Assembly (NCBI GenBank): GCA_000154345.1
Contig: DS480348.1
Coordinates: 186,001-250,000, forward strand
Length of the DNA stretch: 64,000 nucleotides
Reading direction: 5' to 3'
DNA from: [Clostridium] leptum DSM 753
GTDB taxonomy: Bacteria; Bacillota; Clostridia; Oscillospirales; Acutalibacteraceae
Numbering within the stretch: the first letter of the stretch is position 1; each line of letters begins with the position of its first letter. The position numbers and the translations under genes are program-made. Under the pieces are notes generated by a model. That model did not search any database. It saw only the letters and a program-made list of their open reading frames with translations, and was not told the origin of the DNA. This document shows positions 26,030 through 36,054 of this stretch, in pieces.

Positions 26030-26195
26030 CCGTTGCGCCTGTTTTATACGGCGGCCTGCGGATTCCGGCGCCTTGCTGATTAGAGTACCGCGGGCTCAGG
26101 CTGTCTTGATTTTACGGCGCTGTTTTTCTGACAAGAAAAAGAAACGTATTTTCCGATGAAACCCACGCCGGCTGATCGGCGGAAAGGAGCTTTTG

Positions 26196-27065
26196 ATGAA
26201 GCTGTTTGATCTGCACTGTGATTCTTTATACCGGGGATATACGGAGAACCAGCCGTTGGGGGAAAACCGCTTTCACCTGGATCTGAAACGGGGAAAGCGG
26301 CTTGACCGGTGGAGCCAGTGCTTCGCCGTATGGATTCCCGACGAACTGCGCGGGAAAGCGGCGATGACTTTGTTTGACGGCTGCTGTGAGAAGTTCCGGC
26401 GGGAATTGGCGCCGTACCGGTCGGAAACCTTTTCTCCGGTTCTGACAGTAGAAGGCGGCGCGGTATTGGGAGGAAAGCTTGCCAATCTGGAAAAGCTCGC
26501 GGACCGCGGCGTAAAAATGATGACGCTGACCTGGAATGGGGAAAACGAGCTGGGCGGCGGCGCGGACACGGCTTTGGGGCTTACCCCCTTTGGACAGGAA
26601 GCACTAAAAGAGATGGAGAGGCTCTCCATCGTGGCGGACGTGTCTCATGCCAGCGACGCTTTGTTTTATGACGTGGCGGAAATTGCCGAAAAGCCTATCG
26701 TTGCGTCTCATTCCAACGCCAGGGCGGTCTGCCCGCATCGCCGAAACCTTACCGACCGGCAGTTTCAGATTCTGCGGGATAAGGGCGGGCTGGTAGGCCT
26801 GAATTTCTGCGTTCATTTTTTGCGGGAGGACTCCAACGCTCATTTTGAAGACCTTTTGCGGCACGCCGATCATTTTTGGTCCCTGGGCGGGGAGACTACC
26901 TTGTGTCTGGGCTCTGATTACGATGGCACCGACGTGCCGCCGGAGCTGGACGGCATTGAAAAAATGCAGGACCTTTACGAGCTTTTTTTAAAACATAATT
27001 ACAAGGAAAGCCTCGTGAATTCCCTGTTTTTTGATAATGCCTCTAAATTTTTTGCTACGCTTTGA
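26196..27065 (+). CDS. Membrane dipeptidase (renal dipeptidase family, M19)
   Basis: A zinc dipeptidase of 289 residues. The metal ligands are visible in DLHCDSLY (HxD), TVEGG (bridging Glu), VSHASD and VASHSNARAVCPHRRN, with GSDYDGTD near the end. The family cleaves dipeptides, including some D-amino-acid ones. The start is ATG at 26196 with GGAAAGGAG upstream, rather than the TTG one codon before. No signal peptide is seen, so it is cytoplasmic. Its stop overlaps the -35 of the thrC promoter. Confidence 0.93.
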   Translation: MKLFDLHCDSLYRGYTENQPLGENRFHLDLKRGKRLDRWSQCFAVWIPDELRGKAAMTLFDGCCEKFRRELAPYRSETFSPVLTVEGGAVLGGKLANLEKLADRGVKMMTLTWNGENELGGGADTALGLTPFGQEALKEMERLSIVADVSHASDALFYDVAEIAEKPIVASHSNARAVCPHRRNLTDRQFQILRDKGGLVGLNFCVHFLREDSNAHFEDLLRHADHFWSLGGETTLCLGSDYDGTDVPPELDGIEKMQDLYELFLKHNYKESLVNSLFFDNASKFFATL

Positions 27066-27090
27066 CAGTATGCCCGTTGTGGTATAGAAT
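27062..27090 (+). promoter_or_regulatory. Promoter for thrC
   Basis: TTGACA (-35, 27062-27067), a 17-base spacer and TAGAAT (-10, 27085-27090). The -35 hexamer contains the TGA stop codon of the dipeptidase gene. Confidence 0.8.
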
Positions 27091-27157
27091 AAGGCTATCA
27101 GAGTAGAATTCACCTTCATGGAACGGCCGATAAAATATAGAAGAAAGAGGGAACACA

Positions 27158-28669
27158 ATGAAGTATAACAGTACGAGAAACCGCTCTGTTTCCGTATCCG
27201 CCGCCCAGGCTATCGCCCAGGGAATTTCCGCAGACGGCGGCCTGTTTGTGCCGGAAAGCCTGCCTCAATATTCCTATGAGGATTTATGCAAGCTCAAGGA
27301 GATGACCTATCAAGGCCGGGCGCAGAGGATTCTTTCCGATTTTCTGACGGATTTTACACAGCCGGAAATCGAGGAAAGCGTGCGGGAGGCTTACAGCCCC
27401 AATAAATTCGGGGGAGAACATCCGGCGCCTCTTGCGCTGCAGCAAAACGGAGATAAAAATATGTATGTGCTGGAGCTGTGGCACGGCCCCACCTGCGCCT
27501 TTAAGGATATGGCGCTTCAGATTCTGCCCCACCTGCTGACGAAGTCTATGAGCAAGGTCAGCGGCGGCAAAAAGGCCGTGATCCTGGTGGCTACCTCCGG
27601 TGATACCGGCAAGGCTGCCCTGGAGGGCTTCCGGGATGTGGCTGGAACCGAGATCATGGTGTTCTATCCCCAGGACGGAGTCAGCCCCATGCAGGAGCGC
27701 CAGATGAATACTCAGGAGGGCGGCAACGTCCATGTGTGCGCGATCCAGGGGAATTTTGACGACGCCCAGACCGGCGTGAAAAAGATCTTTACCGACCCGG
27801 CCTGCGGGCAAAAGCTGGCGGAGCACAATATGATGTTCTCCAGCGCCAACTCCATCAACTGGGGACGGCTGCTGCCCCAGATCGTTTACTATTTCTCCGC
27901 CTACTGTGATTTAATGGGCACCGGGGAAATGGACTATGAGGGCGAGAAGGTCAACATCGTGGTTCCCACCGGGAATTTCGGCAACATTCTGGCGGCCTAC
28001 TACGCCATGAAAATGGGCCTGCCGGTGAATAAGCTGATCTGCGCCTCCAATGAAAACAACGTGCTTACCGACTTTATCCGCACCGGTGTTTACAATAAAA
28101 ACCGTCCCTTCCATACCACTAGCTCCCCCTCTATGGATATCCTGGTGTCCAGCAATCTGGAGCGGCTGCTGTATGATATGACCGGCGGAAATGACGCCTT
28201 GGTGGCCTCTTGGATGAAGAGCCTGAATGATGCCGGCGTTTATACGGTGAACGCCGAGGTGAAGGCGAAGATGGACGAACTGTTCTACGGCGGTTATTGC
28301 GACGAGCAGGGAACCAAGGCGGCTATCAAGGAAATGTTTGAAACGGAAAATTATCTCATCGATCCCCACACCGCCGTGGCGGTGAATGTTTACCAGCAGT
28401 ATCTTCAGGAGACGGGAGACCTGGAAACCCCTGCTATTATCGCCTCTACCGCCAGCCCCTATAAGTTTGCCGCCAGCGTGCTGGAGGCACTGACCGGCGA
28501 AAGAGGCCAGGGCAGCGAGTTCGATAAGGTAGCGGAGCTTTCCGCTCTGACCGGAACCCAGATTCCCCAGCCTATCGCGGATCTGCAGCAAAAGCCGCTT
28601 AGATTCGCGCAGGTATGCAATATCGCCGGTATGGAGATGGCGGTGCTGGGCACCCTGGGGATTCAGTAA
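27158..28669 (+). CDS. thrC: Threonine synthase
   Basis: PLP enzyme that converts O-phosphohomoserine to threonine. The 503-residue length matches the long bacterial class. The N-terminus has MKYNSTRNRSVSVSAAQAIA. The PLP Lys is K116 in GPTCAFKDMALQ. Phosphate-binding and other motifs are LVATSGDTGKAALEGF, PTGNFGNILAAYYAMKMG and ASNENNVLTDF. A GAGGGAAC ribosome site precedes the ATG. It is not next to other threonine genes. The metallophosphoesterase gene starts 3 bases after it. Confidence 0.97.
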   Translation: MKYNSTRNRSVSVSAAQAIAQGISADGGLFVPESLPQYSYEDLCKLKEMTYQGRAQRILSDFLTDFTQPEIEESVREAYSPNKFGGEHPAPLALQQNGDKNMYVLELWHGPTCAFKDMALQILPHLLTKSMSKVSGGKKAVILVATSGDTGKAALEGFRDVAGTEIMVFYPQDGVSPMQERQMNTQEGGNVHVCAIQGNFDDAQTGVKKIFTDPACGQKLAEHNMMFSSANSINWGRLLPQIVYYFSAYCDLMGTGEMDYEGEKVNIVVPTGNFGNILAAYYAMKMGLPVNKLICASNENNVLTDFIRTGVYNKNRPFHTTSSPSMDILVSSNLERLLYDMTGGNDALVASWMKSLNDAGVYTVNAEVKAKMDELFYGGYCDEQGTKAAIKEMFETENYLIDPHTAVAVNVYQQYLQETGDLETPAIIASTASPYKFAASVLEALTGERGQGSEFDKVAELSALTGTQIPQPIADLQQKPLRFAQVCNIAGMEMAVLGTLGIQ

Positions 28670-28671
28670 GC

Positions 28672-29358
28672 ATGGCGCTGTTTGGAATTTCCGACCTTCA
28701 CTTGTCCCTGGGATGCGATAAGCCTATGGATGTGTTCCCCGGCTGGAAGGATTACGTTGCCAGGCTGGAAAAGAATTGGCGGGCCATGGTGTCGGAGGAG
28801 GATACGGTGGTCATCGGCGGGGACATTTCCTGGGCGCTGAAGCTGGAGGAAACCGAGGAGGATTTCGCCTTTCTTCACGGCCTGCCGGGGAAGAAGCTGT
28901 TCCTCAAGGGCAACCATGACCTGTGGTGGTCCACCGCCCGGAAGCTTCACAACTGGTTTGAGGAAAAGGGCTTTTCCTCGCTGGAGCTGATTTTTAATTC
29001 CGCCGCCCCAGTAGGGGACCGGTGCGTCTGCGGCACCAGAGGATGGTTTTACGACGCGGAATCCGACCAGGATAAAAAGGTGCTGAACCGGGAGGTGGGT
29101 AGGCTGACCGCATCCATCGAGGCGGGGCTGAAAACCGGGCTGGAGCCGGTGGTGTTCCTCCACTATCCTCCGGTTTACCACGGCCAGGTCTGTACGGAAA
29201 TTTTAGAGGTATTGAAAAAATACGGGATTCAAAGGTGCTATTACGGGCACATTCACGGCAGCGGCGCCAAATACGCCGAGACCGGGGAGTTTCAGGGCAT
29301 TCAGCTGCGGTTGATCGCCTGCGATTACACCGGCTTTCGTCCGGTGCTGATCCGCTGA
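28672..29358 (+). CDS. Metallophosphoesterase (calcineurin-like)
   Basis: A 228-residue phosphoesterase with the full metal-site series: GISDLHLS (DxH), VVIGGDISWA (GD), LKGNHD (GNHD), FLHYPPVY and YGHIHG (GHxH). The substrate is unknown; such proteins cleave phosphomonoesters or diesters. The start at 28672 is chosen because MALFGISDLHL begins the fold. It follows thrC by 2 bases and is probably co-transcribed, without clear functional link. Confidence 0.88.
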   Translation: MALFGISDLHLSLGCDKPMDVFPGWKDYVARLEKNWRAMVSEEDTVVIGGDISWALKLEETEEDFAFLHGLPGKKLFLKGNHDLWWSTARKLHNWFEEKGFSSLELIFNSAAPVGDRCVCGTRGWFYDAESDQDKKVLNREVGRLTASIEAGLKTGLEPVVFLHYPPVYHGQVCTEILEVLKKYGIQRCYYGHIHGSGAKYAETGEFQGIQLRLIACDYTGFRPVLIR

Positions 29359-29377
29359 AAATTATTTCAGAAATAGG

Positions 29378-29406
29378 TGGCATAAATAGATTAACTGTGC
29401 TATAAT
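29378..29406 (+). promoter_or_regulatory. Extended -10 promoter for tig
   Basis: TATAAT at 29401-29406 preceded by TGTGC, giving an extended -10. The -35 (TGGCAT at 29378) is a poor match with a 17-base spacer. It lies 40 bases upstream of the trigger-factor start. Confidence 0.65.
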
Positions 29407-29445
29407 TATTTAGATATTTTGCAATTTTGCAGGAGGATGACTAAA

Positions 29446-30735
29446 ATGAGTCTTAAATCACAAAACAAAATTGATACCAATCGTGTTGAATTAGAGGTCG
29501 TAGTAGATGCGGAAACCTTTGAAAAGGGCTTAGCCGCCGCTTTTAAAAAGCAGAGCAAGAAGATTTCCATTCCGGGCTTCCGTAAGGGCAAGGCCCCCCG
29601 CGCTTTTGTGGAAAAGTATTTCGGCAAGGAAGTCTTTTATGAGGACGCCGTCAACGCCCTTTATCCCGACGCCCTGGACGAGGCGGTCAAGGAAGCCGGG
29701 CTGGAGGTCATTCAGGACAAGATCGATTTCGACGTGAAAGAGGTCGGGCCTCAGGGCTTTACCTTTACCGCCGCTTTGACCACAAAGCCGGAAGTGACCA
29801 TTGAGAATTATAAGGGCATCGAGGCCGTAAAGAAGTCCGCCGAGGTGACTGACGAGGATATCGACGCCGAGATCAAGAAGGTGCAGGAACGCAATTCCAG
29901 AATGGTAACCGTGGAGGACCGGGCGGCTCAGAACGATGATATCGCCGTAATCGACTTCGAGGGCTTCCTGGATGGCGAGCCTTTCGAGGGCGGCAAGGGC
30001 GAGAATTACAGCCTGACTCTGGGCAGCGGACAGTTTATCCCCGGCTTTGAGGAGCAGATCGTGGGCCATAATACCGGCGACGAGTTCGAAGTAAACGTCA
30101 CCTTCCCGGAGGATTACCAGGCGGAGGAGCTGAAGGGCAAGGCAACTACCTTCAAGTGCAAGCTGCATGAAATTAAAATGAAGGAGCTGCCCGAGGTAGA
30201 CGATGAGTTTGTAAAGGATGTCAGCGAGTTTGACACCTTGGCTGATTATAAAGAGGACTTGAAGAAGAAGCTGGCTGAAAGCAAGGAGAAGGAAGCAGCC
30301 GACGATCTGGAAAATCAGCTCATCGACAAGCTGGTAGAGCTGGTGCAGGGCGAAATTCCGGAGGCCATGTATGAAAACAAGATTGCCGACAGCATCCGCG
30401 AATTCGGCTATCGTCTCCAGTCCCAGGGCCTGAACCTGGATACTTATATGAAATATACCGGTATGAACGTGGACCAGATGAAGGAGGGCTTCCGTCCTCA
30501 GGCGGAACGCCAGGTGAAGCTGCGTCTGGCTCTGGAAAAGATCGCCGCCCTGGAGGAGCTGAAGGCTGGCGAGGAGGATCTGAATCAGGAGTATCAGAAG
30601 ATCGCCGAGCAGTATAAGATGGAAGCTGACAAGATTAAGGAGCTGATTCCCGCCGCGGAGCTGGAAAAGGATATCTGCGTGGAAAAGGCGATTAATTTGG
30701 TGCGCGACAACGCGAATATTAAGGACGCTGAATAA
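29446..30735 (+). CDS. tig: Trigger factor (ribosome-bound chaperone)
   Basis: A 429-residue chaperone. The N-terminal ribosome-binding domain carries the signature PGFRKGKAPRAFVEKYFGKE. The FKBP-like prolyl isomerase domain lies at about 150-240 (IDFEGFLDGEPFEGGKGENY, IPGFEEQIVGHNTGDE). The helical C-terminal domain follows. AGGAGG is 7 bases before the ATG. It heads the tig-clpP-clpX-lon-ysxC protein-quality cluster. Confidence 0.97.
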   Translation: MSLKSQNKIDTNRVELEVVVDAETFEKGLAAAFKKQSKKISIPGFRKGKAPRAFVEKYFGKEVFYEDAVNALYPDALDEAVKEAGLEVIQDKIDFDVKEVGPQGFTFTAALTTKPEVTIENYKGIEAVKKSAEVTDEDIDAEIKKVQERNSRMVTVEDRAAQNDDIAVIDFEGFLDGEPFEGGKGENYSLTLGSGQFIPGFEEQIVGHNTGDEFEVNVTFPEDYQAEELKGKATTFKCKLHEIKMKELPEVDDEFVKDVSEFDTLADYKEDLKKKLAESKEKEAADDLENQLIDKLVELVQGEIPEAMYENKIADSIREFGYRLQSQGLNLDTYMKYTGMNVDQMKEGFRPQAERQVKLRLALEKIAALEELKAGEEDLNQEYQKIAEQYKMEADKIKELIPAAELEKDICVEKAINLVRDNANIKDAE

Positions 30736-30788
30736 TCAGCGGTGTTTTTGCTCATATTTACAGACAGAATAGTTGGAGGTGTGCTGTG

Positions 30789-31394
30789 ATGAATCAGTTT
30801 CCTATGCCGAATATGAGCCTTGTTCCCTATGTTGTGGAGCAGACCAGCAGGGGCGAGCGCAGTTATGATATTTTTTCCAGGCTTCTCAACGACAGGATTG
30901 TCATGCTGACTGAGGAGGTCAATGATACCAGCGCCAGCCTGGTGGTGGCTCAGCTGTTGTATTTAGAGGGGCAGGATCCTACCAAGGACATCAGCCTTTA
31001 TATTAACAGCCCTGGCGGTTCCGTCACGGCGGGTATGTCCATCTATGATACCATGCAGTATATCAAGTGCGACGTTTCCACCATTTGCATGGGAATGGCC
31101 GCCAGCATGGGAGCCTTTCTGCTGGCCGCCGGCGCCAAGGGCAAGCGCATGGCTCTGCCCAACAGCGATATTATGATCCATCAGCCCAGCGGCGGCGCCC
31201 AGGGCCAGGCGACGGATATTCTGATCCATGCCAACCATATCGCCCGGACAAAGAAAAAGCTTAATGAGATCCTGGCGGAAAGAACCGGCCAGCCCCTGGA
31301 AGTGATTGAGCGGGATACCGAGCGGGATAATTTTATGTCCGCTCAGGAAGCTGCGGATTACGGCCTGGTGGATAAAGTGATCTATAAACGATAG
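30789..31394 (+). CDS. clpP: ATP-dependent Clp protease proteolytic subunit
   Basis: Serine protease of 201 residues that forms the tetradecameric Clp chamber. The catalytic triad is S106 (GMAASMGAF), H131 (MIHQPSGG) and D180 (ERDTERDN). The N-terminus MNQFPMPNMSLVPYVVEQTS is normal. ATG 30789 is preferred to a GTG one codon upstream; TGGAGGTG precedes. It is followed 13 bases later by clpX, its unfoldase partner. Confidence 0.98.
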   Translation: MNQFPMPNMSLVPYVVEQTSRGERSYDIFSRLLNDRIVMLTEEVNDTSASLVVAQLLYLEGQDPTKDISLYINSPGGSVTAGMSIYDTMQYIKCDVSTICMGMAASMGAFLLAAGAKGKRMALPNSDIMIHQPSGGAQGQATDILIHANHIARTKKKLNEILAERTGQPLEVIERDTERDNFMSAQEAADYGLVDKVIYKR

Positions 31395-31407
31395 GATTGG
31401 TGATGTA

Positions 31408-32727
31408 ATGTCAATCAGCGACGAAAGCAAAGACAGGCAGATCTGCTGTTCCTTCTGCGGCAAGCCCCAGGAGCAGGCCCGCAGGCTGATCGCCGGTCCC
31501 GGCGTTTATATCTGCGACGAGTGCATTGAGCTTTGCATGTCGATCTTAGAGGATGAAGCGGATTTTCAGGAGCGTTCCGCCAATTATCACAACAACGACG
31601 AAACCGTGCTGCTGAAGCCGGAGGAAATCAAGGCCAAATTAGACGAGTATGTGATCGGCCAGGAGAAGGCGAAAATCGCTCTTTCCGTGGCGGTGTATAA
31701 TCACTATAAGCGGATCTATTTCGGCAGCGATGACGTGGAAATCAATAAAAGCAACGTGCTTTTGCTGGGTCCTACCGGCGTCGGTAAAACCCTGTTAGCC
31801 CAAACCTTAGCGAAAATTTTAGACGTGCCCTTTGCTATCGCAGACGCTACCACCCTGACGGAGGCCGGCTATGTGGGCGAGGATGTGGAAAATATTCTGC
31901 TGCGCCTGATCCAGGCCGCGGATTTCGATGTGGAGCGGGCCGAGCGCGGCATCATCTATGTGGATGAAATCGATAAGATCGCCAGAAAATCGGAAAACCC
32001 CTCGATTACCAGGGATGTTTCCGGCGAGGGGGTCCAGCAGGCTCTGCTGAAGATCCTGGAGGGAACGGTATCTAATGTGCCGCCTCAGGGAGGACGGAAG
32101 CATCCCCAGCAGGAATTCATTCAAATCGATACCTCTAATATTCTTTTCATCTGCGGCGGTGCCTTCGACGGCCTGGAAAAGGTTGTGGAAAAGCGCACCG
32201 GTTCATCGTCGTTAGGCTTTGGAGCCCAGGTCCGTTCGAAAAAGGAATTGGATACCACCAAATGGATGGGCGAGGTGGTTCCTCACGATTTGGTGAAATA
32301 CGGTTTGATCCCGGAACTGGTGGGAAGACTTCCGGTCATCACCGCTTTGGACGGTTTGGATCAGGAGGCCCTGGTCCGTATTTTGACCGAGCCGAAGAAC
32401 TCCATTTTAAAGCAGTATAAAAAGCTGTTCGCTTTGGATAAGGTGGAACTGGATTTTGAGAAATCTGCTTTGGAGGCGGTGGCCCAAAAGGCGATCGACC
32501 GGCGCACCGGAGCCAGAGGCCTGCGTTCTATCATGGAAGAAACCCTGACCGACCTGATGTATAAGGTTCCCTCGGATTATTCCGTGGAAAAGGTGATAGT
32601 GGATGGCGAGACAGTGAAAAACGGCAGGGAAGCCAAGCTGATCCACAATCCGGATCGTAAGCCTGTTGCGATTACCATCAGTGAAACCAAGAAGGCTCCG
32701 AACAGGAGAAAATATTCCGCGTCATAA
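31408..32727 (+). CDS. clpX: ATP-dependent Clp protease ATP-binding subunit ClpX
   Basis: AAA+ unfoldase of 439 residues that feeds substrates to ClpP. The N-terminal zinc-binding domain has CSFCGKPQEQARRL and CDECIELC. The Walker A is LGPTGVGKTLLAQT and Walker B IIYVDEIDKIA. The IGF-type ClpP loop region and sensor-2 RTGARGLRSIME are present. GATTGGTGA lies upstream of the ATG. The gene order clpP-clpX-lon is a usual Clostridia arrangement. Confidence 0.98.
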   Translation: MSISDESKDRQICCSFCGKPQEQARRLIAGPGVYICDECIELCMSILEDEADFQERSANYHNNDETVLLKPEEIKAKLDEYVIGQEKAKIALSVAVYNHYKRIYFGSDDVEINKSNVLLLGPTGVGKTLLAQTLAKILDVPFAIADATTLTEAGYVGEDVENILLRLIQAADFDVERAERGIIYVDEIDKIARKSENPSITRDVSGEGVQQALLKILEGTVSNVPPQGGRKHPQQEFIQIDTSNILFICGGAFDGLEKVVEKRTGSSSLGFGAQVRSKKELDTTKWMGEVVPHDLVKYGLIPELVGRLPVITALDGLDQEALVRILTEPKNSILKQYKKLFALDKVELDFEKSALEAVAQKAIDRRTGARGLRSIMEETLTDLMYKVPSDYSVEKVIVDGETVKNGREAKLIHNPDRKPVAITISETKKAPNRRKYSAS

Positions 32728-32743
32728 TCAAAGGTTATCATTT

Positions 32744-32805
32744 GGGCTGCGACAGCGTCGTCGGGCAGGCTTAGGGTCTGGCTCCAGACGTTTGCAGCCC
32801 TTTGC
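32744..32805 (+). terminator. Possible terminator between clpX and lon
   Basis: GGGCTGC (32744) pairs with GCAGCCC (32794) around an inner hairpin GTCTGG/CCAGAC, followed by TTTGCGTTTTTT. Moderately convincing because of the long enclosed stretch. Confidence 0.5.
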
Positions 32806-32841
32806 GTTTTTTAAAATTCTCAATTGGAGAGAGGAGTTACT

Positions 32842-35265
32842 ATGACGAAAAAAGAAACAGCGCCTATGATCCTCCCGGTCTTATCCTTGCGGGGTCTGGT
32901 GCTTTTTCCGAAAATGATGCTCCATTTCGACGTTGGGCGAAAGAAATCCATTCTTGCCCTCAACGCCGCCATGCAGAATAACCAGAGCATCTATTTAGCC
33001 CCCCAGCTTGACATCAAGGATGAGGATCCCGGTGTGGACAACCTGGCGCCAATGGGCGTGGTGGGCACAATCAAGCAGATTTTAAAGCAGCCAGGAGACG
33101 GCATCCGCATTTTGGTGGAGGGCAATTACCGGGCGAAAATTACGGATGTGCTTCAGGACCATCCTTACATGATGTGCGACGTGGTCTCCTGTGAGGAAGC
33201 CGCGGCGCGGGATACGGCGAAAACCGTGGCTCTGATACGGGCAGTGAAGGAAGCCTTCGGGGAGTACATGGAAATGGCTCCCAAAATGGCGCCGGACATC
33301 GTGCTGGAGGTGCAGACCACCGACGATCCTGGCTATCTGGCGGATTACATCACCGCCAACATTATGATGGAGTATCAGGATAAAATCGATATCCTGTGCG
33401 AGCTTCATCCGGTAAAGCGGCTGCAAAAGCTGCTGAAGATCCTGACCCGCGAAGTGGATATTCTGAAGCTGGAAACCGAACTGAGCGCTAAGGTGAAGGA
33501 GCAGATCGACCAAAACCAGCGGGAATATTTTATGCGGGAGCAGATCAAGGCTATCACCGAGGAACTGGGCGAGGCGGATTCCCCTCAAAGTGAGGCCGAG
33601 GAATTCAAGGAGAAAATTCTGGGCCTGGATTTGCCCGACGGTGTGCGGGAAAAGCTGTTAAAGGAATGCGACCGCCTGTACAAAATGCCCTTTGGTTCCC
33701 ATGAGGCCAACGTGGTCCGCAATTACCTGGATATCTGTATGGAGCTGCCCTGGAATGTGGAATCCAAGCTGAATATTGATATTAACCGGGCCAGAAAAAT
33801 TTTGGACGCCGACCACTATGGGATGGACAAGGTTAAGGAGCGGATGCTGGAGCTGCTGGCGGTGAAAAAACTGGCGCCGGATGTGAAAGGCCAGATCATC
33901 TGCCTGGTGGGGCCTCCCGGTGTGGGTAAAACCTCTATCGCCAAATCCGTGGCCAAGGCTATCGGCTGTAACTATGTCCGGATCGCCTTAGGCGGCGTGC
34001 GGGATGAGTCGGACATCCGGGGACACAGGAGAACCTACATAGGCGCCATGCCCGGCAGGATCATTTCCGCCATTAACCAGGCGGGCACCCGAAATCCCTT
34101 GATTTTGCTGGATGAAATTGATAAGCTGGGCGCGGATTACAAGGGTGATCCTACCTCCGCGCTGCTGGAGGTACTGGATGCGGAGCAGAACAATACCTTC
34201 CAGGATCATTATATCGATCTTCCCTTTGACCTGAGCGACGTACTGTTTATCACCACGGCCAACGACGCCAGCATGATCCCGGGGCCTCTGCTGGACCGTA
34301 TGGACATCATTGAGCTGCCCAGCTATACTCATGAGGAAAAATTCCAGATCGCCAAACGGCATTTGGTTCCCAAGCAGATGAAAAAGCACGGCCTGACCAG
34401 TAAAACGGTAAAAATCACCGACGACGCCCTCCATGAGCTGATCAGCGGCTATACCAGGGAGGCGGGCGTCCGTAATTTGGAGCGGGTAATCGCTTCCCTG
34501 TACCGGAAAGCCGCTAAAAAGCTGGTAGCCGGCGAGGCGAAGAGGGTGACGGTCGGGGTCAAGCAGCTTGAGCCGATGCTGGGTCCAAAGCGTTTCAAGG
34601 ACGAGCAAGGATACAAGAAGGATGAAATCGGCCTGGTGAACGGCCTGGCCTGGACCGCGGTAGGCGGAGAGACCATGCCCATCGAGGTAGCGGTCATGGA
34701 CGGCAGCGGAAAGATTGAGCTTACCGGAAATTTAGGCGACGTGATGAAGGAATCCGCCAGAACAGCCATCAGCTGTGTGCGAACCCGGGCAAAGGGACTG
34801 GATATCAGCCCTGATTTTTATAAAACCAAGGATATCCATATCCATGTTCCGGAAGGAGCGGTGCCGAAGGATGGCCCAAGCGCCGGCATCGCCATGGCGA
34901 CAGCTGTGGTGTCTGCTCTCAGCGAGAGGCCGGTGCGCCACGAGGTGGCGATGACCGGAGAGATCACCTTGCGGGGGCGGGTGCTTCCCATCGGCGGCCT
35001 GAAGGAAAAAACCATGGCGGCTTACCGACACGGCATCAAAACCGTAATTATCCCGGCGGAAAACCAGCCGGACTTGAAAGAAGTAGACGAGACGGTTAAG
35101 TCCAATATCCAGTTTGTCCCGGTGGAAACCTTGGATACCGTTTTGGAGTGGGCGTTGGTTCCCCAAAAGGAGGAGGAAGCCCTTCCCGCCGGAGAACAAA
35201 CTAAAGAAGCGGCGGTGGTGCCTCCGGTGAAAAAGACTGCGAGAAAATCCGCGTTTCTTTCCTGA
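32842..35265 (+). CDS. lon: ATP-dependent protease Lon
   Basis: An 807-residue AAA+ serine protease that degrades misfolded and regulatory proteins. The N-terminal LON domain (LPVLSLRGLVLFPKMMLHF) is followed by the AAA+ domain (GPPGVGKTSIAK, LLDEIDKLG) and the protease domain with the Ser of PKDGPSAGIAMATA and the Lys of GLKEKTMAAYRHG. A low-complexity tail follows. The ATG at 32842 is chosen over an in-frame TTG at 32824 because GAGAGGAG lies between them. ysxC follows, as in Bacillus. Confidence 0.97.
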   Translation: MTKKETAPMILPVLSLRGLVLFPKMMLHFDVGRKKSILALNAAMQNNQSIYLAPQLDIKDEDPGVDNLAPMGVVGTIKQILKQPGDGIRILVEGNYRAKITDVLQDHPYMMCDVVSCEEAAARDTAKTVALIRAVKEAFGEYMEMAPKMAPDIVLEVQTTDDPGYLADYITANIMMEYQDKIDILCELHPVKRLQKLLKILTREVDILKLETELSAKVKEQIDQNQREYFMREQIKAITEELGEADSPQSEAEEFKEKILGLDLPDGVREKLLKECDRLYKMPFGSHEANVVRNYLDICMELPWNVESKLNIDINRARKILDADHYGMDKVKERMLELLAVKKLAPDVKGQIICLVGPPGVGKTSIAKSVAKAIGCNYVRIALGGVRDESDIRGHRRTYIGAMPGRIISAINQAGTRNPLILLDEIDKLGADYKGDPTSALLEVLDAEQNNTFQDHYIDLPFDLSDVLFITTANDASMIPGPLLDRMDIIELPSYTHEEKFQIAKRHLVPKQMKKHGLTSKTVKITDDALHELISGYTREAGVRNLERVIASLYRKAAKKLVAGEAKRVTVGVKQLEPMLGPKRFKDEQGYKKDEIGLVNGLAWTAVGGETMPIEVAVMDGSGKIELTGNLGDVMKESARTAISCVRTRAKGLDISPDFYKTKDIHIHVPEGAVPKDGPSAGIAMATAVVSALSERPVRHEVAMTGEITLRGRVLPIGGLKEKTMAAYRHGIKTVIIPAENQPDLKEVDETVKSNIQFVPVETLDTVLEWALVPQKEEEALPAGEQTKEAAVVPPVKKTARKSAFLS

Positions 35266-35429
35266 AAAATTTTCAAGGCCTACAAAAACGCGGAAGTAAC
35301 AGCAGAGCTTGGAGCTTCCGTGCGGCGGTAAGGCCCGTCAGTCCGTTGGAAAGAGAGCCGCCGAAGCAGCAATACGCGGCATGGCGGGCGAAAGGCTGAA
35401 AAGCTGTTACGCTGGATAAGGAGCATTGT

Positions 35430-36029
35430 ATGAGATTTGATAACGGGGTTTTTGAGCTGGCGGCCGGAAGGTCCGGCCAGCTTCCCGCAGGCGATTTGCC
35501 GGAAATCGTATTTTCCGGTAAATCCAACGTGGGAAAGTCCTCCCTGATTAATAAACTGCTCAACCGGAAAAATTTAGCCCGGGTCAGCGCGACGCCGGGA
35601 AAGACGGCCACCATTAATTTTTACCGCCTGGATCAAGCCAGGCTGGTGGATCTGCCCGGCTATGGTTACGCCAAGGTATCCTTGGCGGAGAAAAAACGCT
35701 GGGCGGAGCTGGTGGAAGGATACTTCCAGCAGGAAAGGAATCTCGCCTTAGTGGTTCAATTGGTGGATATGCGCCATCCTCCCACAAAGGACGACCTGCA
35801 TATGATTGAGTTTTTATGTGACGGCGGTTTTCCTTTTTTGGTGGCGCTGACCAAAAGCGATAAGCTGAACCAAACGGAACGCAGGCAAAGGCTCGCCGCG
35901 CTGGAAGAAGCGTTTTCCGATTATGAGGGCCTGCGGCTGATCCCCTTTTCATCGGTTACCGGCGAAGGGGTAGAGGAGCTGCGGGAAATTTTGTCCTCTG
36001 TGGCGGAAGAACCGGAGGAGCTTGGCTGA
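35430..36029 (+). CDS. ysxC: Ribosome biogenesis GTP-binding protein YsxC (EngB)
   Basis: A 199-residue GTPase in 50S assembly. G motifs: FSGKSNVGKSSLINKL (G1), TPGKTATINFY (G2 region), VDLPGYGYAKV (G3), TKSDKL (G4) and SSVTGEG (G5). The length is typical. ATAAGGAG precedes the ATG. It is downstream of lon in conserved order. The 165-base gap before it contains no clear feature. Confidence 0.96.
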   Translation: MRFDNGVFELAAGRSGQLPAGDLPEIVFSGKSNVGKSSLINKLLNRKNLARVSATPGKTATINFYRLDQARLVDLPGYGYAKVSLAEKKRWAELVEGYFQQERNLALVVQLVDMRHPPTKDDLHMIEFLCDGGFPFLVALTKSDKLNQTERRQRLAALEEAFSDYEGLRLIPFSSVTGEGVEELREILSSVAEEPEELG

Positions 36030-36054
36030 ATTTTATCGTTAAGGGGTTGGAATC